In this document: positions 1 to 12,446 of the stretch, in pieces
Numbering within the stretch: position 1 is the first letter of the stretch
Layout of the letters: each line of letters begins with the position of its first letter
Assembly: GCA_028752905.1 (NCBI GenBank)
Contig: JAQNBH010000010.1
Coordinates: 25,710,242-25,774,241, forward strand
DNA: 64,000 bases
Reading direction: 5' to 3'
From: Cladorhizidae sp. MBARI D1340-BT2
Taxonomy: Eukaryota; Porifera; Demospongiae; Poecilosclerida; Cladorhizidae
Position numbers and translations under genes: made by a program
The notes under the pieces: model-generated
What the model was told of the DNA's origin: nothing
Seen by the model: the letters and a program-made list of their open reading frames with translations, nothing else
Database searches by the model: none

Positions 1-1177
1 AGTATAGGCTGCACTGGAGTATAGGTTGCACTGGAGTATAGGCTGCACTGGAGTATAGATTGCACTGGAGTATAGATTGCACTGGAGTATAGGTTGCACT
101 GGAGTATAGGTTGCACTGGAGTATAGGTTGCACTGGAGTATTGGTTGCACAGGAGTATAGGTGGCACTGGAGTATTGGTTGCACTGGAGTATAGGTGGCA
201 CTGGAGTATAGGTTGCACTGGAGTATAGGCTGCACTGGAGTATAGGTTGCAATGGAGTATAGGTTGCACTGGAGTATAGGTTGCAATGGAGTATAGGTTG
301 CACTGGAGTATAGGTTGCACTGGAGTATAGGCTGCACTGGAATATAGGTTGCACTGGAGTATAGGTTGCACTGGAGTATAGGTTGCACTGGAGTATAGGT
401 TGCACTGGAGTATAGGTTGCACTGGAGTATAGGTTGCACTGGAGTATAGGCTGCACTGGAGTATAGGTTGCACTGGAGTATAGGTTGCACTGGAGTATAG
501 GCTGCACTGGAGTATAGGCTGCACTGGAGTATAGGTTGCACTGGAGTATAGGTTGCACTGGAGTATAGGCTGCACTGGAGTATAGGCTGCACTGGAGTAT
601 AGGTTGCACTGGAGTATAGGTTGCACTGGAGTATAGGTTGCACTGGAGTATAGGTTGCACTGGAGTATAGGCTGCACTGGAGTATAGGTTGCACTGGAGT
701 ATAGGCTGCACTGGAGTATAGGCTGCACTGGAGTATAGGCTGCACTGGAGTATAGGTTGCACTGGAGTATAGGTTGCACTGGAGTATAGGTTGCACTGGA
801 GTATAGGTTGCACTGGAGTATAGGTTGCACTGGAGTATAGGTTGCACTGGAGTATAGGTTGCACTGGAGTATAGGTTGCACTGGAGTATAGGCTGCACTG
901 GAGTATAGGTTGCACTGGAGTATAGGTTGCACTGGAGTATAGGCTGCACTGGAGTATAGGCTGCACTGGAGTATAGGTTGCACTGGAGTATAGGTTGCAC
1001 TGGAGTATAGGTTGCACTGGAGTATAGGTTGCACTGGAGTATAGGCTGCACTGGAGTATAGGTTGCACTGGAGTATAGGCTGCACTGGAGTATAGGCTGC
1101 ACTGGAGTATAGGCTGCACTGGAGTATAGGTTGCACTAGAGTATAGGTTGCACTGGAGTATAGGTTGCACTGGAGTA
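1..1177. repeat. Left-edge segment of simple T/C monomers
   Basis: Nearly all units are the T form or C form of the monomer at full 17-bp length. Minor variants are TATTGGTTGCAC, GCACAGGAG and GGTGGC monomers at about 138-200, GCAATGG units near 250 and 290, and a CACTAGAG unit near 1,133. No truncated or palindromic units occur here. There is no gene or unique sequence. Confidence 0.9.
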
Positions 1178-2488
1178 TAGGTTGCACTGGAGTATAGGTT
1201 GCACTGGAGTATTGGTTGCACTGGAGTATAGGTTGCACTGGAGTATACTGGAGTGTAGGTTGCACTGGAGTATAGGTTGCACTGGAGTATAGGTTGCACT
1301 GGATTATAGGTTGCACTGGAGTATAGGCTGCACTGAAGTATATATTGCACTGGAGTATAGGCTGCACTGGAGTATAGGTTGCACTGGAGTATAGGTTGCA
1401 CTGGAGTATAGGTTGCACTGGAGTATAGGTTGCACTGGAATATAGATTGCACTGGAGTATAGGTTGCACTGGAGTATAGGCTGCACTGCAGGATAGGCTG
1501 CACTGGAGTATAGGTTGCACTGGAGTATAGGTTGCACTGGAGTATAGGCTGCACTGGAGTATAGGTTGCACTGGAGTATAGGCTGCACTGGAGTATAGTT
1601 TACACTGGAGTATAGGTTCCACTGGAGTATAGGTTACACTGGAGTATAGGTTGCACTGGAGTATAGGCTCCACTGGAGTATAGTTTGCACTGGAGTATAG
1701 GTTGCAATGGAGTATAGGTTGCACTGGAGTATAGGCTGCACTGGAGTATAGGCTGCATTGGAGTATAGATTGCACTGGAGTATAGTTTGCACTGGAGTTT
1801 AGGCTGCACTGGAGTATAGGTTACACTGGAATATAGGCTGCACTTGAGTATAGGCTGCACTGGAGTATAGGTTGCACTGGAGTATAGGCTGCACTGGAGT
1901 ATAGGTTGCACTGGAGTATAGGCTGCACTTGAGTATAGGCTGCACTGGAGTATAGGTTGCACTGGAGTATAGGTTGCACTGGAGTATAGGCTGCACTGGA
2001 GTATACTGGAGTGTAGGTTGCACAGGAGTATAGGTGGCACTGGAGTATTGGTTGCACTGGAGTATAGGTTGCACTGGAGTATACTGGAGTGTAGGTTGCA
2101 CTGGAGTATAGGTTGCACTGGAGTATAGGTTGCACTGGATTATAGGTTGCACTGGAGTATAGCCTGCACTGAAGTATATATTGCACTGGAGTATAGGCTG
2201 CACTGGAGTATAGGTTGCACTGGAGTATAGGCTGCACTTGAGTATAGGCTGCACTGGAGTATAGGTTGCACTGGAGTATAGGTTGCACTGGTGTATAGGC
2301 TGCACTGGAGTATACTGGAGTGTAGGTTGCACTGGAGTATAGGTGGCACTGGAGTATTGGTTGCACAGGAGTATAGGTGGCACTGGAGTATTGGTTGCAC
2401 TGGAGTATAGGTTGCACTGGAGTATACTGGAGTGTAGGTTGCACTGGAGTATAGGCTGCACTGGAGTATAGGTTGCACTGGAGTATAG
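1178..2488. repeat. Marker-rich satellite block, copy 1
   Basis: This block carries a dense set of rare variants: truncated ACTGGAGTGTAGG units, CACTGGATTATAGG, CACTGAAGTATATATTGC, GCAGGATAGG, GGCTCCACTGG followed by AGTTTGC (about 1,665-1,690), GCATTGG and AGCCTGC (about 2,160). The same order of variants recurs 45,656 bp downstream at 46,834-48,144 with a few substitutions, including GAGTTTAGG near 1,798 where the other copy has the normal base. Left and right edges are where the two copies stop matching. Confidence 0.88.
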
Positions 2489-3119
2489 GCTGCACTTGAG
2501 TATAGGCTGCACTGGAGTATAGGTTGCACTGGAGTATAGGCTGCACTGGAGTATAGGTTGCACTGGAGTATAGGTTGCACTGGAGTATAGGCTGCACTGG
2601 AGTATAGGCTGTACTGGAGTATAGGTTGCACTGGAGTATAGGTTGCACTGGAGTATAGGTTGCACTGGAGTATAGGTTGCACTGGAGTATAGGTTGCACT
2701 GGAGTATAGGCTGCACTGGAGTATAGGTTGCACTGGAGTATAGGCTGCACTGGAGTATAGGCTGCACTGGAGTATAGGCTGCACTGGAGTATAGGCTGCA
2801 CTGGAGTATAGGTTGCACTGGAGTATAGGCTGCACTGGAGTATAGGCTGCACTGGAGTATAGGCTGCACTGGAGTATAGGCTGCACTGGAGTATAGGCTG
2901 CACTGGAGTATAGGTTGCACTGGAGTATAGGTTGCACTGGAGTATAGGTTGCACTGGAGTATAGGCTGCACTGGAGTATAGGTTGCACTGGAGTATAGGC
3001 TGCACTGGAGTATAGGATGCACTGGAGTATAGGTTGCACTGGAGTATAGGTTGCACTGGAGTATAGGTTGCACTGGAGTATAGGTTGCACTGGAGTATAG
3101 GTTGCACTGGAGTATAGGT

Positions 3120-4632
3120 TGCACTGGAGTATAGGTTGCACTGGAGTATAGGTTCCACTGGAGTATAGGTTGCACTGGAGTATAGGTTGCACTGGAGTAT
3201 AGGCTCCACTGGAGTATAGTTTGCACTGGAGTATAGGTTGCAATGGAGTATAGGTTGCACTGGAGTTTAGGCTGCACTGGAGTATAGGCTGCATTGGAGT
3301 ATAGATTGCACTGGAGTATAGTTTGCACTGGAGTATAGGCTGCACTGGAGTATAGGCTGCACTGAAGTATATATTGCACTGGAGTATAGGCTGCACTGGA
3401 GTATAGGTTGCACTGGAGTATAGGCTGCACTTGAGTATAGGCTGCACTGGAGTATAGGTTGCACTGGAGTATAGGTTGCACTGGTGTATAGGCTGCACTG
3501 GAGTATACTGGAGTGTAGGTTGCACTGGAGTATAGGTGGCACTGGAGTATTGGTTGCACAGGAGTATAGGTGGCACTGGAGTATTGGTTGCACTGGAGTA
3601 TAGGTTGCACTGGAGTATACTGGAGTGTAGGTTGCACTGGAGTATAGGCTGCACTGGAGTATAGGTTGCACTGGAGTATAGATTGCACTGGAGTATAGGC
3701 TGCACTGGAGTATAGGCTGCACTGGAGAATAGGTTGCACTTGAGTATAGGCTGCACTGGAGTATAGATTGCACTGGAGTATAGGTTGCACTGGAGTATAG
3801 GCTGCACTGGAGTATAGACTGCACTGGAGTATAGGTTGCACTGGAGTATAGGCTGCACTGGAGTATAGGCTGCACTGGAGAATAGGTTGCACTTGAGTAT
3901 AGGCTGCAATGGAGTATAGACTGCACTGGAGTATAGGCTGCACTGGAGTATAGGCTGCACTGGAGTATAGATTACACTGGATTATAGGTTGCACTGGAGT
4001 ATAGGCTGCACTGGAGTATAGGCTGCAATGGAGTATAGGTTGCACTGGAGTATAGGTTGCACTGGAGTATACGTTGCACTGGAGTATAGGCTGCACTGCA
4101 GTATAGGTGGCACTGGAGTATAGGTTGCACTGGAGTATAGGTTGCACTGCATGTATAGGCTGCACTGGAGTATAGGCTGCACTGGAGTATAGGTTGCACT
4201 GGAGTATAGGTTGCACTGGAGTATAGGCTGCACTGGAGTATAGGTTGCACTGGAGTATAGGCTGCACTGGAGTATAGGCTGCACTGGAGTATAGGCTGCA
4301 CTGGAGTATAGATTGCACTGGAGTATAGGTTGCACTGGAGTATAGGTTGCACTGGAGTATAGGCTGCACTGGAGTATAGGTTGCACTGGAGTATAGGTTG
4401 CACTGGAGTATAGGCTGCACTGGAGTATAGGCTGCACTGGAGTATAGGTTGCACTGGAGTATAGGTTGCACTGGAGTATAGGTTGCACTGGAGTATAGGT
4501 TGCACTGGAGTATAGGTTGCACTGGAGTATAGGCTGCACTGGAGTATAGGTTGCACTGGAATATAGGATGCACTGGAGTATAGGCTGCACTGGAGTATAG
4601 GTTGCACTGGAGTATAGGTTGCACTAGAGTAT
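3120..4632. repeat. Duplicated segment, partner at 11,751-13,263
   Basis: The segment matches DNA 8,631 bp downstream. The GGCTCCACTGG marker at 3,201 pairs with 11,832, and the GATTACACTGGATTATAGG junction at 3,970 pairs with 12,601. Scattered monomer substitutions separate the copies, so this copying is older than that seen in the core. It links the mixed left domain to the start of the core. Confidence 0.8.
3604..4610. repeat. Duplicated segment, partner at 5,641-6,647
   Basis: Offset is 2,037 bp. The truncated unit near 3,620 pairs with one near 5,657, the GAGAATAGG monomer near 3,726 with 5,763, and the GATTACA junction 3,970 with 6,007. A third, shorter relative begins near 8,276 (junction 8,293, offset 2,286 from 6,007). 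These are early versions of the segment from GATTACA junction to palindrome that recurs in the core with a fixed 766-bp spacing. Confidence 0.78.
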
Positions 4633-7024
4633 AGGTTGCACTGGAGTATAGGTTGCACTGGAGTATAGGCTGCACTGGAGTATAGGTTGCACTGGAGTAT
4701 AGGCTGCACTGGAGTATAGGTTGCACTGGAGTATTGGTTGCACTGGAGTATAGGCTGCACTGGAGTATAGGTTGCACTGGAGTATAGGCTGCACTGGAGT
4801 ATAGGTTGCACTGGAGTATAGGCTGCACTGGAGTATAGGTTGCACTGGAGTATACTACAGTGTAGGTTGCACTGGAGTATAGGTTGCACTGGAGTATAGG
4901 TTGCACTGGATTATAGGTTGCACTGGAGTATAGGCTGCACTGAAGTATATATTGCACTGGAGTATAGGCTGCACTGGAGTATAGGTTGCACTGGAGTATA
5001 GGTTGCACTGGAGTATAGGTTGTACTGCAGTATAGGTTGCACTGGAGTATAGATTGCACTGGAGTATAGGTTGCACTGGAGTATAGGCTGCACTGGAGTA
5101 TAGGCTGCACTGGAGTATAGGTTGCACTGGAGTATAGGTTGCACTGGAGTATAGGTTGCACTGGAGTATAGGTTGCACTGGAGTATAGGTTGCACTGGAG
5201 TATAGGTTGCACTGGAGTATAGGCTGCACTGGAGTATAGGTTGCACTGGAGTATAGGCTGCACTGGAGTATAGGTTGCACTGGAGTATAGGTTGCACTGG
5301 AGTATAGGTTGCACTGCAGTATAGGTTGCACTGGAGTATAGATTGCACTGGAGTATAGATTGCAGTGGAGTATAGGTTGCACTGGAGTATAGGTTGCACT
5401 TGAGTATAGGTTGCACTGGAGTATAGGTTGCACTGGAGTATAGGTTGCACTGGAGTATAGGCTGCACTGGAGTATAGGCTGCACTGGAGTATAGGTTGCA
5501 CTGGAGTATAGGCTGCACTGGAGTATAGGTTGCACTGGAGTATTGGTTGCACTGGAGTATAGGTTGCACTGGACTATACTGGAGTGTAGGTTGCACTGGA
5601 GTATAGGTTGCACTGGAGTATAGGTTGCACTGGAGTATAGGTTGCACTGGAGTATACTGGAGTGTAGGTTGCACTGGAGTATAGGCTGCACTGGAGTATA
5701 GGTTGCACTGGAGTATAGATTGCACTGGAGTATAGGCTGCACTGGAGTATAGGCTGCACTGGAGAATAGGTTGCACTTGAGTATAGGCTGCACTGGAGTA
5801 TAGATTGCACTGGAGTATAGGTTGCACTGGAGTATAGGCTGCACTGGAGTATAGACTGCACTGGAGTATAGGTTGCACTGGAGTATAGGCTGCACTGGAG
5901 TATAGGCTGCACTGGAGAATAGGTTGCACTTGAGTATAGGCTGCAATGGAGTATAGACTGCACTGGAGTATAGGCTGAACTGGAGTATAGGCTGCACTGG
6001 AGTATAGATTACACTGGATTATAGGTTGCACTGGAGTATAGGCTGCACTGGAGTATAGGCTGCAATGGAGTATAGGTTGCACTGGAGTATAGGTTGCACT
6101 GGAGTATACGTTGCACTGGAGTATAGGCTGCACTGCAGTATAGGTGGCACTGGAGTATAGGTTGCACTGGAGTATAGGTTGCACTGCATGTATAGGCTGC
6201 ACTGGAGTATAGGCTGCACTGGAGTATAGGTTGCACTGGAGTATAGGTTGCACTGGAGTATAGGCTGCACTGGAGTATAGGTTGCACTGGAGTATAGGCT
6301 GCACTGGAGTATAGGCTGCACTGGAGTATAGGCTGCACTGGAGTATAGATTGCACTGGAGTATAGGTTGCACTGGAGTATAGGTTGCACTGGAGTATAGG
6401 CTGCACTGGAGTATAGGTTGCACTGGAGTATAGGTTGCACTGGAGTATAGGCTGCACTGGAGTATAGGCTGCACTGGAGTATAGGTTGCACTGGAGTATA
6501 GGTTGCACTGGAGTATAGGTTGCACTGGAGTATAGGTTGCACTGGAGTATAGGTTGCACTGGAGTATAGGCTGCACTGGAGTATAGGTTGCACTGGAATA
6601 TAGGCTGCACTGGAGTATAGGCTGCACTGGAGTATAGGTTGCACTGGAGTATTGGTTGCACTGGAGTATAGGTTGCACTGGAGTATACTACAGTGTAGGT
6701 TGCACTGGAGTATAGGTTGCACTGGAGTATAGGTTGCACTGGATTATAGGTTGCACTGGAGTATAGGCTGCACTGAAGTATATATTGCACTGGAGTATAG
6801 GCTGCACTGGAGTATAGGTTGCACTGGAGTATAGGTACTGGAGTATAGGTTGTACTGCAGTATAGGTTGCACTGGAGTATAGATTGCACTGGAGTATAGG
6901 TTGCACTGGAGTATAGGCTGCACTGGAGTATAGGTTGCACTGGAGTATAGGCTGCACTGGAGTATAGGTTGCACTGGAGTATAGGTTGCACTGGAGTATA
7001 GGCTGCACTGGAGTATAGGTTGCA

Positions 7025-8290
7025 CTAGAGTATAGGTTGCACTGGAGTATAGGCTGCACTGGAGTGTAGGTTGCACTGGAGTATAGGCTGCACTGGAGTA
7101 TAGGCTGCACTGGAGTATAGGTTGCACTGGAGTATAGGCTGCACTGGAGTATAGATTGCACTGGAGTATAGGTTGCACTGGAGTATAGGCTGCACTGGAG
7201 TATAGGTTGCACTGAAGTATAGGTTGCACTGGAGTATAGGTTGCACTGGAGTATAGGTTGCACTGGAGTATAGGTTGCACTGCAGTATAGGTTGCACTGG
7301 AGTATAGATTGCACTGGAGTATAGATTGCACTGGAGTATAGGTTGCACTGGAGTATAGGTTGCACTGGAGTATAGGTTGCACTGGAGTATTGGTTGCACA
7401 GGAGTATAGGTGGCACTGGAGTATTGGTTGCACTGGAGTATAGGTGGCACTGGAGTATAGGTTGCACTGGAGTATAGGCTGCACTGGAGTATAGGTTGCA
7501 ATGGAGTATAGGTGGCACTGGAGTATAGGTTGCACTGGAGTATAGGCTGCACTGGAATATAGGTTGCACTGGAGTATAGGTTGCACTGGAGTATAGGTTG
7601 CACTGGAGTATAGGTTGCACTGGAGTATAGGTTGCACTGGAGTATAGGTTGCACTGGAGTATAGGCTGCACTGGAGTATAGGTTGCACTGGAGTATAGGT
7701 TGCACTGGAGTATAGGCTGCACTGGAGTATAGGTTGCACTGGAGTATAGGTTGCACTGGAGTATAGGTTGCACTGGAGTATAGGCTGCACTGGAGTATAG
7801 GTTGCACTGGAGTATAGGTTGCACTGGAGTATAGGCTGCACTGGAGTATAGGCTGCACTGGAGTATAGGTTGCACTGGAGTATAGGTTGCACTGGAGTAT
7901 AGGTTGCACTGGAGTATAGGTTGCACTGGAGTATAGGTTGCACTGCAGTATAGGTTGCACTGGAGTATAGGTTACACTGGAGTATAGGCTGCACTGGAGT
8001 ATAGGTTGCACTAGATTATAGGTTGCACTGGAGTGTAGGCTGCACTGGAGTGTAGGTTGCACTGGAGTATAGGCTGCACTGGAGTATAGGCTGCACTGGA
8101 GTATAGGTTGCACTGGAGTATAGGCTGCACTGGAGTATAGGTTGCACTGGAGTATAGGTTGCACTGGAGTATAGGTTGCACTGCAGTATAGGTTGCACTG
8201 GAGTATAGATTGCACTGGAGTATAGATTGCACTGGAGTATAGGTTGCACTGGAGTATAGGTTGCACTTGAGTATAGGTTGCACTGGAGTA
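7025..8290. repeat. Duplicated segment, partner at 9,501-10,715
   Basis: Shared markers are CACTAGAG, full-length GAGTGTAGG monomers (7,061 pairs with 9,537), TATTGGTTGCACAGG, CACTAGATTATAGG (8,011 pairs with 10,436) and CACTTGAG near the right end. The offset is 2,476 bp at the left and 2,425 bp at the right. The difference of 51 bp equals three monomers, showing that copies change length by whole units. Confidence 0.8.
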
Positions 8291-11200
8291 TAGATTACAC
8301 TGGATTATAGGTTGCACTGGAGTATAGGCTGCACTGGAGTATAGGCTGCAATGGAGTATAGGTTGCACTGTAGTATAGGTTGCACTGGAGTATACGTTGC
8401 ACTGGAGTATAGGCTGCACTGCAGTATAGGTGGCACTGGAGTATAGGTTGCACTGGAGTATAGGTTGCACTGCATGTATAGGCTGCACTGGAGTATAGGC
8501 TGCACTGGAGTATAGGTTGCACTGGAGTATAGGTTGCACTGGAGTATAGGCTGCACTGGAGTATAGGTTGCACTGGAGTATAGGCTGCACTGGAGTATAG
8601 GCTGCACTGGAGTATAGGCTGCACTGGAGTATAGATTGCACTGGAGTATAGGTTGCACTGGAGTATAGGTTGCACTGGAGTATAGGCTGCACTGGAGTAT
8701 AGGTTGCACTGGAGTATAGGTTGCACTGGAGTATAGGCTGCACTGGAGTATAGGCTGCACTGGAGTATAGGTTGCACTGGAGTATAGGTTGCACTGGAGT
8801 ATAGGTTGCACTGGAGTATAGGTTGCACTGGAGTATAGGTTGCACTGGAGTATAGGCTGCACTGGAGTATAGGTTGCACTGGAATATAGGCTGCACTGGA
8901 GTATAGGCTGCACTGGAGTATAGGTTGCACTGGAGTATTGGTTGCACTGGAGTATAGGTTGCACTGGAGTATACTACAGTGTAGGTTGCACTGGAGTATA
9001 GGTTGCACTGGAGTATAGGTTGCACTGGATTATAGGTTGCACTGGAGTATAGGCTGCACTGAAGTATATATTGCACTGGAGTATAGGCTGCACTGGAGTA
9101 TAGGTTGCACTGGAGTATAGGTTGCACTGGAGTATAGGTTGTACTGCAGTATAGGTTGCACTGGAGTATAGATTGCACTGGAGTATAGGTTGCACTGGAG
9201 TATAGGCTGCACTGGAGTATAGGTTTCACTGGAGTATAGGCTGCACTGGAGTATAGGTTGCACTAGAGTATAGGCTGCACTGGAGTATAGGTTGCACTGG
9301 AGTATAGGTTGCACTGGAGTATAGGTTGCACTGGAGTATAGGTTGCACTGGAGTATAGGCTGCACTGGAGTATAGGTTTCACTGGAGTATAGGCTGCACT
9401 GGAGTATAGGTTGCACTGGAGTATAGGCTGCACTGGAGTATAGGTTGCACTGGAGTATAGGTTGCACTGGAGTATAGGCTGCACTGGAGTATAGGTTGCA
9501 CTAGAGTATAGGTTGCACTGGAGTATAGGCTGCACTGGAGTGTAGGTTGCACTGGAGTATAGGCTGCACTGGAGTATAGGCTGCACTGGAGTATAGGTTG
9601 CACTGGAGTATAGGCTGCACTGGAGTATAGGTTGCACTGAAGTATAGGTTGCACTGGAGTATAGGTTGCACTGGAGTATAGGTTGCACTGGAGTATAGGT
9701 TGCACTGCAGTATAGGTTGCACTGGAGTATAGATTGCACTGGAGTATAGATTGCACTGGAGTATAGGTTGCACTGGAGTATAGGTTGCACTGGAGTATAG
9801 GTTGCACTGGAGTATTGGTTGCACAGGAGTATAGGTGGCACTGGAGTATTGGTTGCACTGGAGTATAGGTGGCACTGGAGTATAGGTTGCACTGGAGTAT
9901 AGGCTGCACTGGAGTATAGGTTGCAATGGAGTATAGGTGGCACTGGAGTATAGGTTGCACTGGAGTATAGGCTGCACTGGAATATAGGTTGCACTGGAGT
10001 ATAGGTTGCACTGGAGTATAGGTTGCACTGGAGTATAGGTTGCACTGGAGTATAGGTTGCACTGGAGTATAGGTTGCACTGGAGTATAGGCTGCACTGGA
10101 GTATAGGTTGCACTGGAGTATAGGTTGCACTGGAGTATAGGCTGCACTGGAGTATAGGTTGCACTGGAGTATAGGTTGCACTGGAGTATAGGTTGCACTG
10201 GAGTATAGGCTGCACTGGAGTATAGGTTGCACTGGAGTATAGGTTGCACTGGAGTATAGGCTGCACTGGAGTATAGGCTGCACTGGAGTATAGGTTGCAC
10301 TGGAGTATAGGTTGCACTGGAGTATAGGTTGCACTGGAGTATAGGTTGCACTGGAGTATAGGTTGCACTGCAGTATAGGTTGCACTGGAGTATAGGTTAC
10401 ACTGGAGTATAGGCTGCACTGGAGTATAGGTTGCACTAGATTATAGGTTGCACTGGAGTGTAGGCTGCACTGGAGTGTAGGTTGCACTGGAGTATAGGCT
10501 GCACTGGAGTATAGGCTGCACTGGAGTATAGGTTGCACTGGAGTATAGGCTGCACTGGAGTATAGGTTGCACTGGAGTATAGGTTGCACTGGAGTATAGG
10601 TTGCACTGCAGTATAGGTTGCACTGGAGTATAGATTGCACTGGAGTATAGATTGCACTGGAGTATAGGTTGCACTGGAGTATAGGTTGCACTTGAGTATA
10701 GGTTGCACTGGAGTATAGGTTGCACTGGAGTATAGGTTGCACTGGAGTATAGGCTGCACTGGAGTATAGGCTGCACTGGAGTATAGGTTGCACTGGAATA
10801 TAGGCTGCACTTGACTATAGGTTGCACTGGAGTATAGGTTGCACTGGAGTATTGGTTGCACAGGAGTATAGGTGGCACTGGAGTATTGGTTGCACTGGAG
10901 TATAGGTGGCACTGGAGTATAGGTTGCACTGGAGTATAGGCTGCACTGGAGTATAGGTTGCAATGGAGTATAGGTTGCACTGGAGTATAGGTTGCACTGG
11001 AGTATAGGCTGCACTGGAATATAGGTTGCACTGGAGTATAGGTTGCACTGGAGTATAGGTTGCACTGGAGTATAGGTTGCACTGGAATATAGGTTGCACT
11101 GGAGTATAGGTTGCACTGGAGTATAGGCTGCACTGGAGTATAGGTTGCACTGTAGTATAGGTTGCACTGGAGTATAGGCTTCACTGGAGTATAGGCTGCA

Positions 11201-12446
11201 CTGGAGTATAGGCTGCACTGGAGTATAGGTTGCACTGGAGTATAGGTTGCACTGGAGTATAGGTTGCACTGGAGTATAGGTTGCACTGGAGTATAGGCTG
11301 CACTGGAGTATAGGTTGCACTGGAGTATAGGCTGCACTGGAGTATAGGCTGCACTGGAGTATAGGTTGCACTGGAGTATAGGTTGCACTGGAGTATAGGT
11401 TGCACTGGAGTATAGGTTGCACTGGACTATACTGGAGTGTAGGTTGCACTGGAGTATAGGTTGCACTGGAGTATAGGTTGCACTGGATTATAGGTTGCAC
11501 TGGAGTATAGGCTGCACTTAAGTATATATTGCACTGGAGTATAGGCTGCACTGGAGTATAGGTTGCACTGGAGTATAGGTTGCACTGGAGTATAGGTTGC
11601 ACTGGAGTATAGGTTGCACTGGAGTATAGATTGCACTGGAGTATAGGTTGCACTGGAGTATAGGCTGCACTGCAGGATAGGCTGCACTGGAGTATAGGTT
11701 GCACTGGAGTATAGGCTGCACTGGAGTATAGGTTGCACTGGAGTATAGGCTGCACTGGAGTATAGGTTGCACTGGAGTATAGGTTCCACTGGAGTATAGG
11801 TTGCACTGGAGTATAGGTTGCACTGGAGTATAGGCTCCACTGGAGTATAGTTTGCACTGGAGTATAGGTTGCAATGGAGTATAGGTTGCACTGGAGTATA
11901 GGCTGCACTGGAGTATAGGCTGCATTGGAGTATAGATTGCACTGGTGTATAGTTTGCACTGGAGTATAGGCTGCACTGGAGTATAGGCTGCACTGAAGTA
12001 TATATTGCACTGGAGTATAGGCTGCACTGGAGTATAGGTTGCACTGGAGTATAGGCTGCACTTGAGTATAGGCTGCACTGGAGTATAGGTTGCACTGGAG
12101 TATAGGTTGCACTGGTGTATAGGCTGCACTGGAGTATACTGGATTGTAGGTTGCACTGGAGTATAGGTGGCACTGGAGTATTGGTTGCACAGGAGTATAG
12201 GTGGCACTGGAGTATTGGTTGCACTGGAGTATAGGTTGCACTGGAGTATACTGGAGTGTAGGTTGCACTGGAGTATAGGCTGCACTGGAGTATAGGTTGC
12301 ACTGGAGTATAGATTGCACTGGAGTATAGGCTGCACTGGAGTATAGGCTGCACTGGAGAATAGGTTGCACTTGAGTATAGGCTGCACTGGAGTATAGACT
12401 GCACTGGAGTATAGGTTGCACTGGAGTATAGGCTGCACTGGAGTAT

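Larger units (their letters stand above)
2489..12446. repeat. Left mixed domain of the satellite
   Basis: Satellite monomers with several partial internal duplications but no regular long HOR. It holds three CTACAGTGTAG palindromes (4,855, 6,688, 8,974) at irregular spacings of 1,833 and 2,286 bp, and three GATTACACTGGATTATAGG junctions (3,970, 6,007, 8,293). A monomer with a short internal deletion, GGTACTGG, sits near 6,835. No gene or non-repeat DNA is present. Confidence 0.88.
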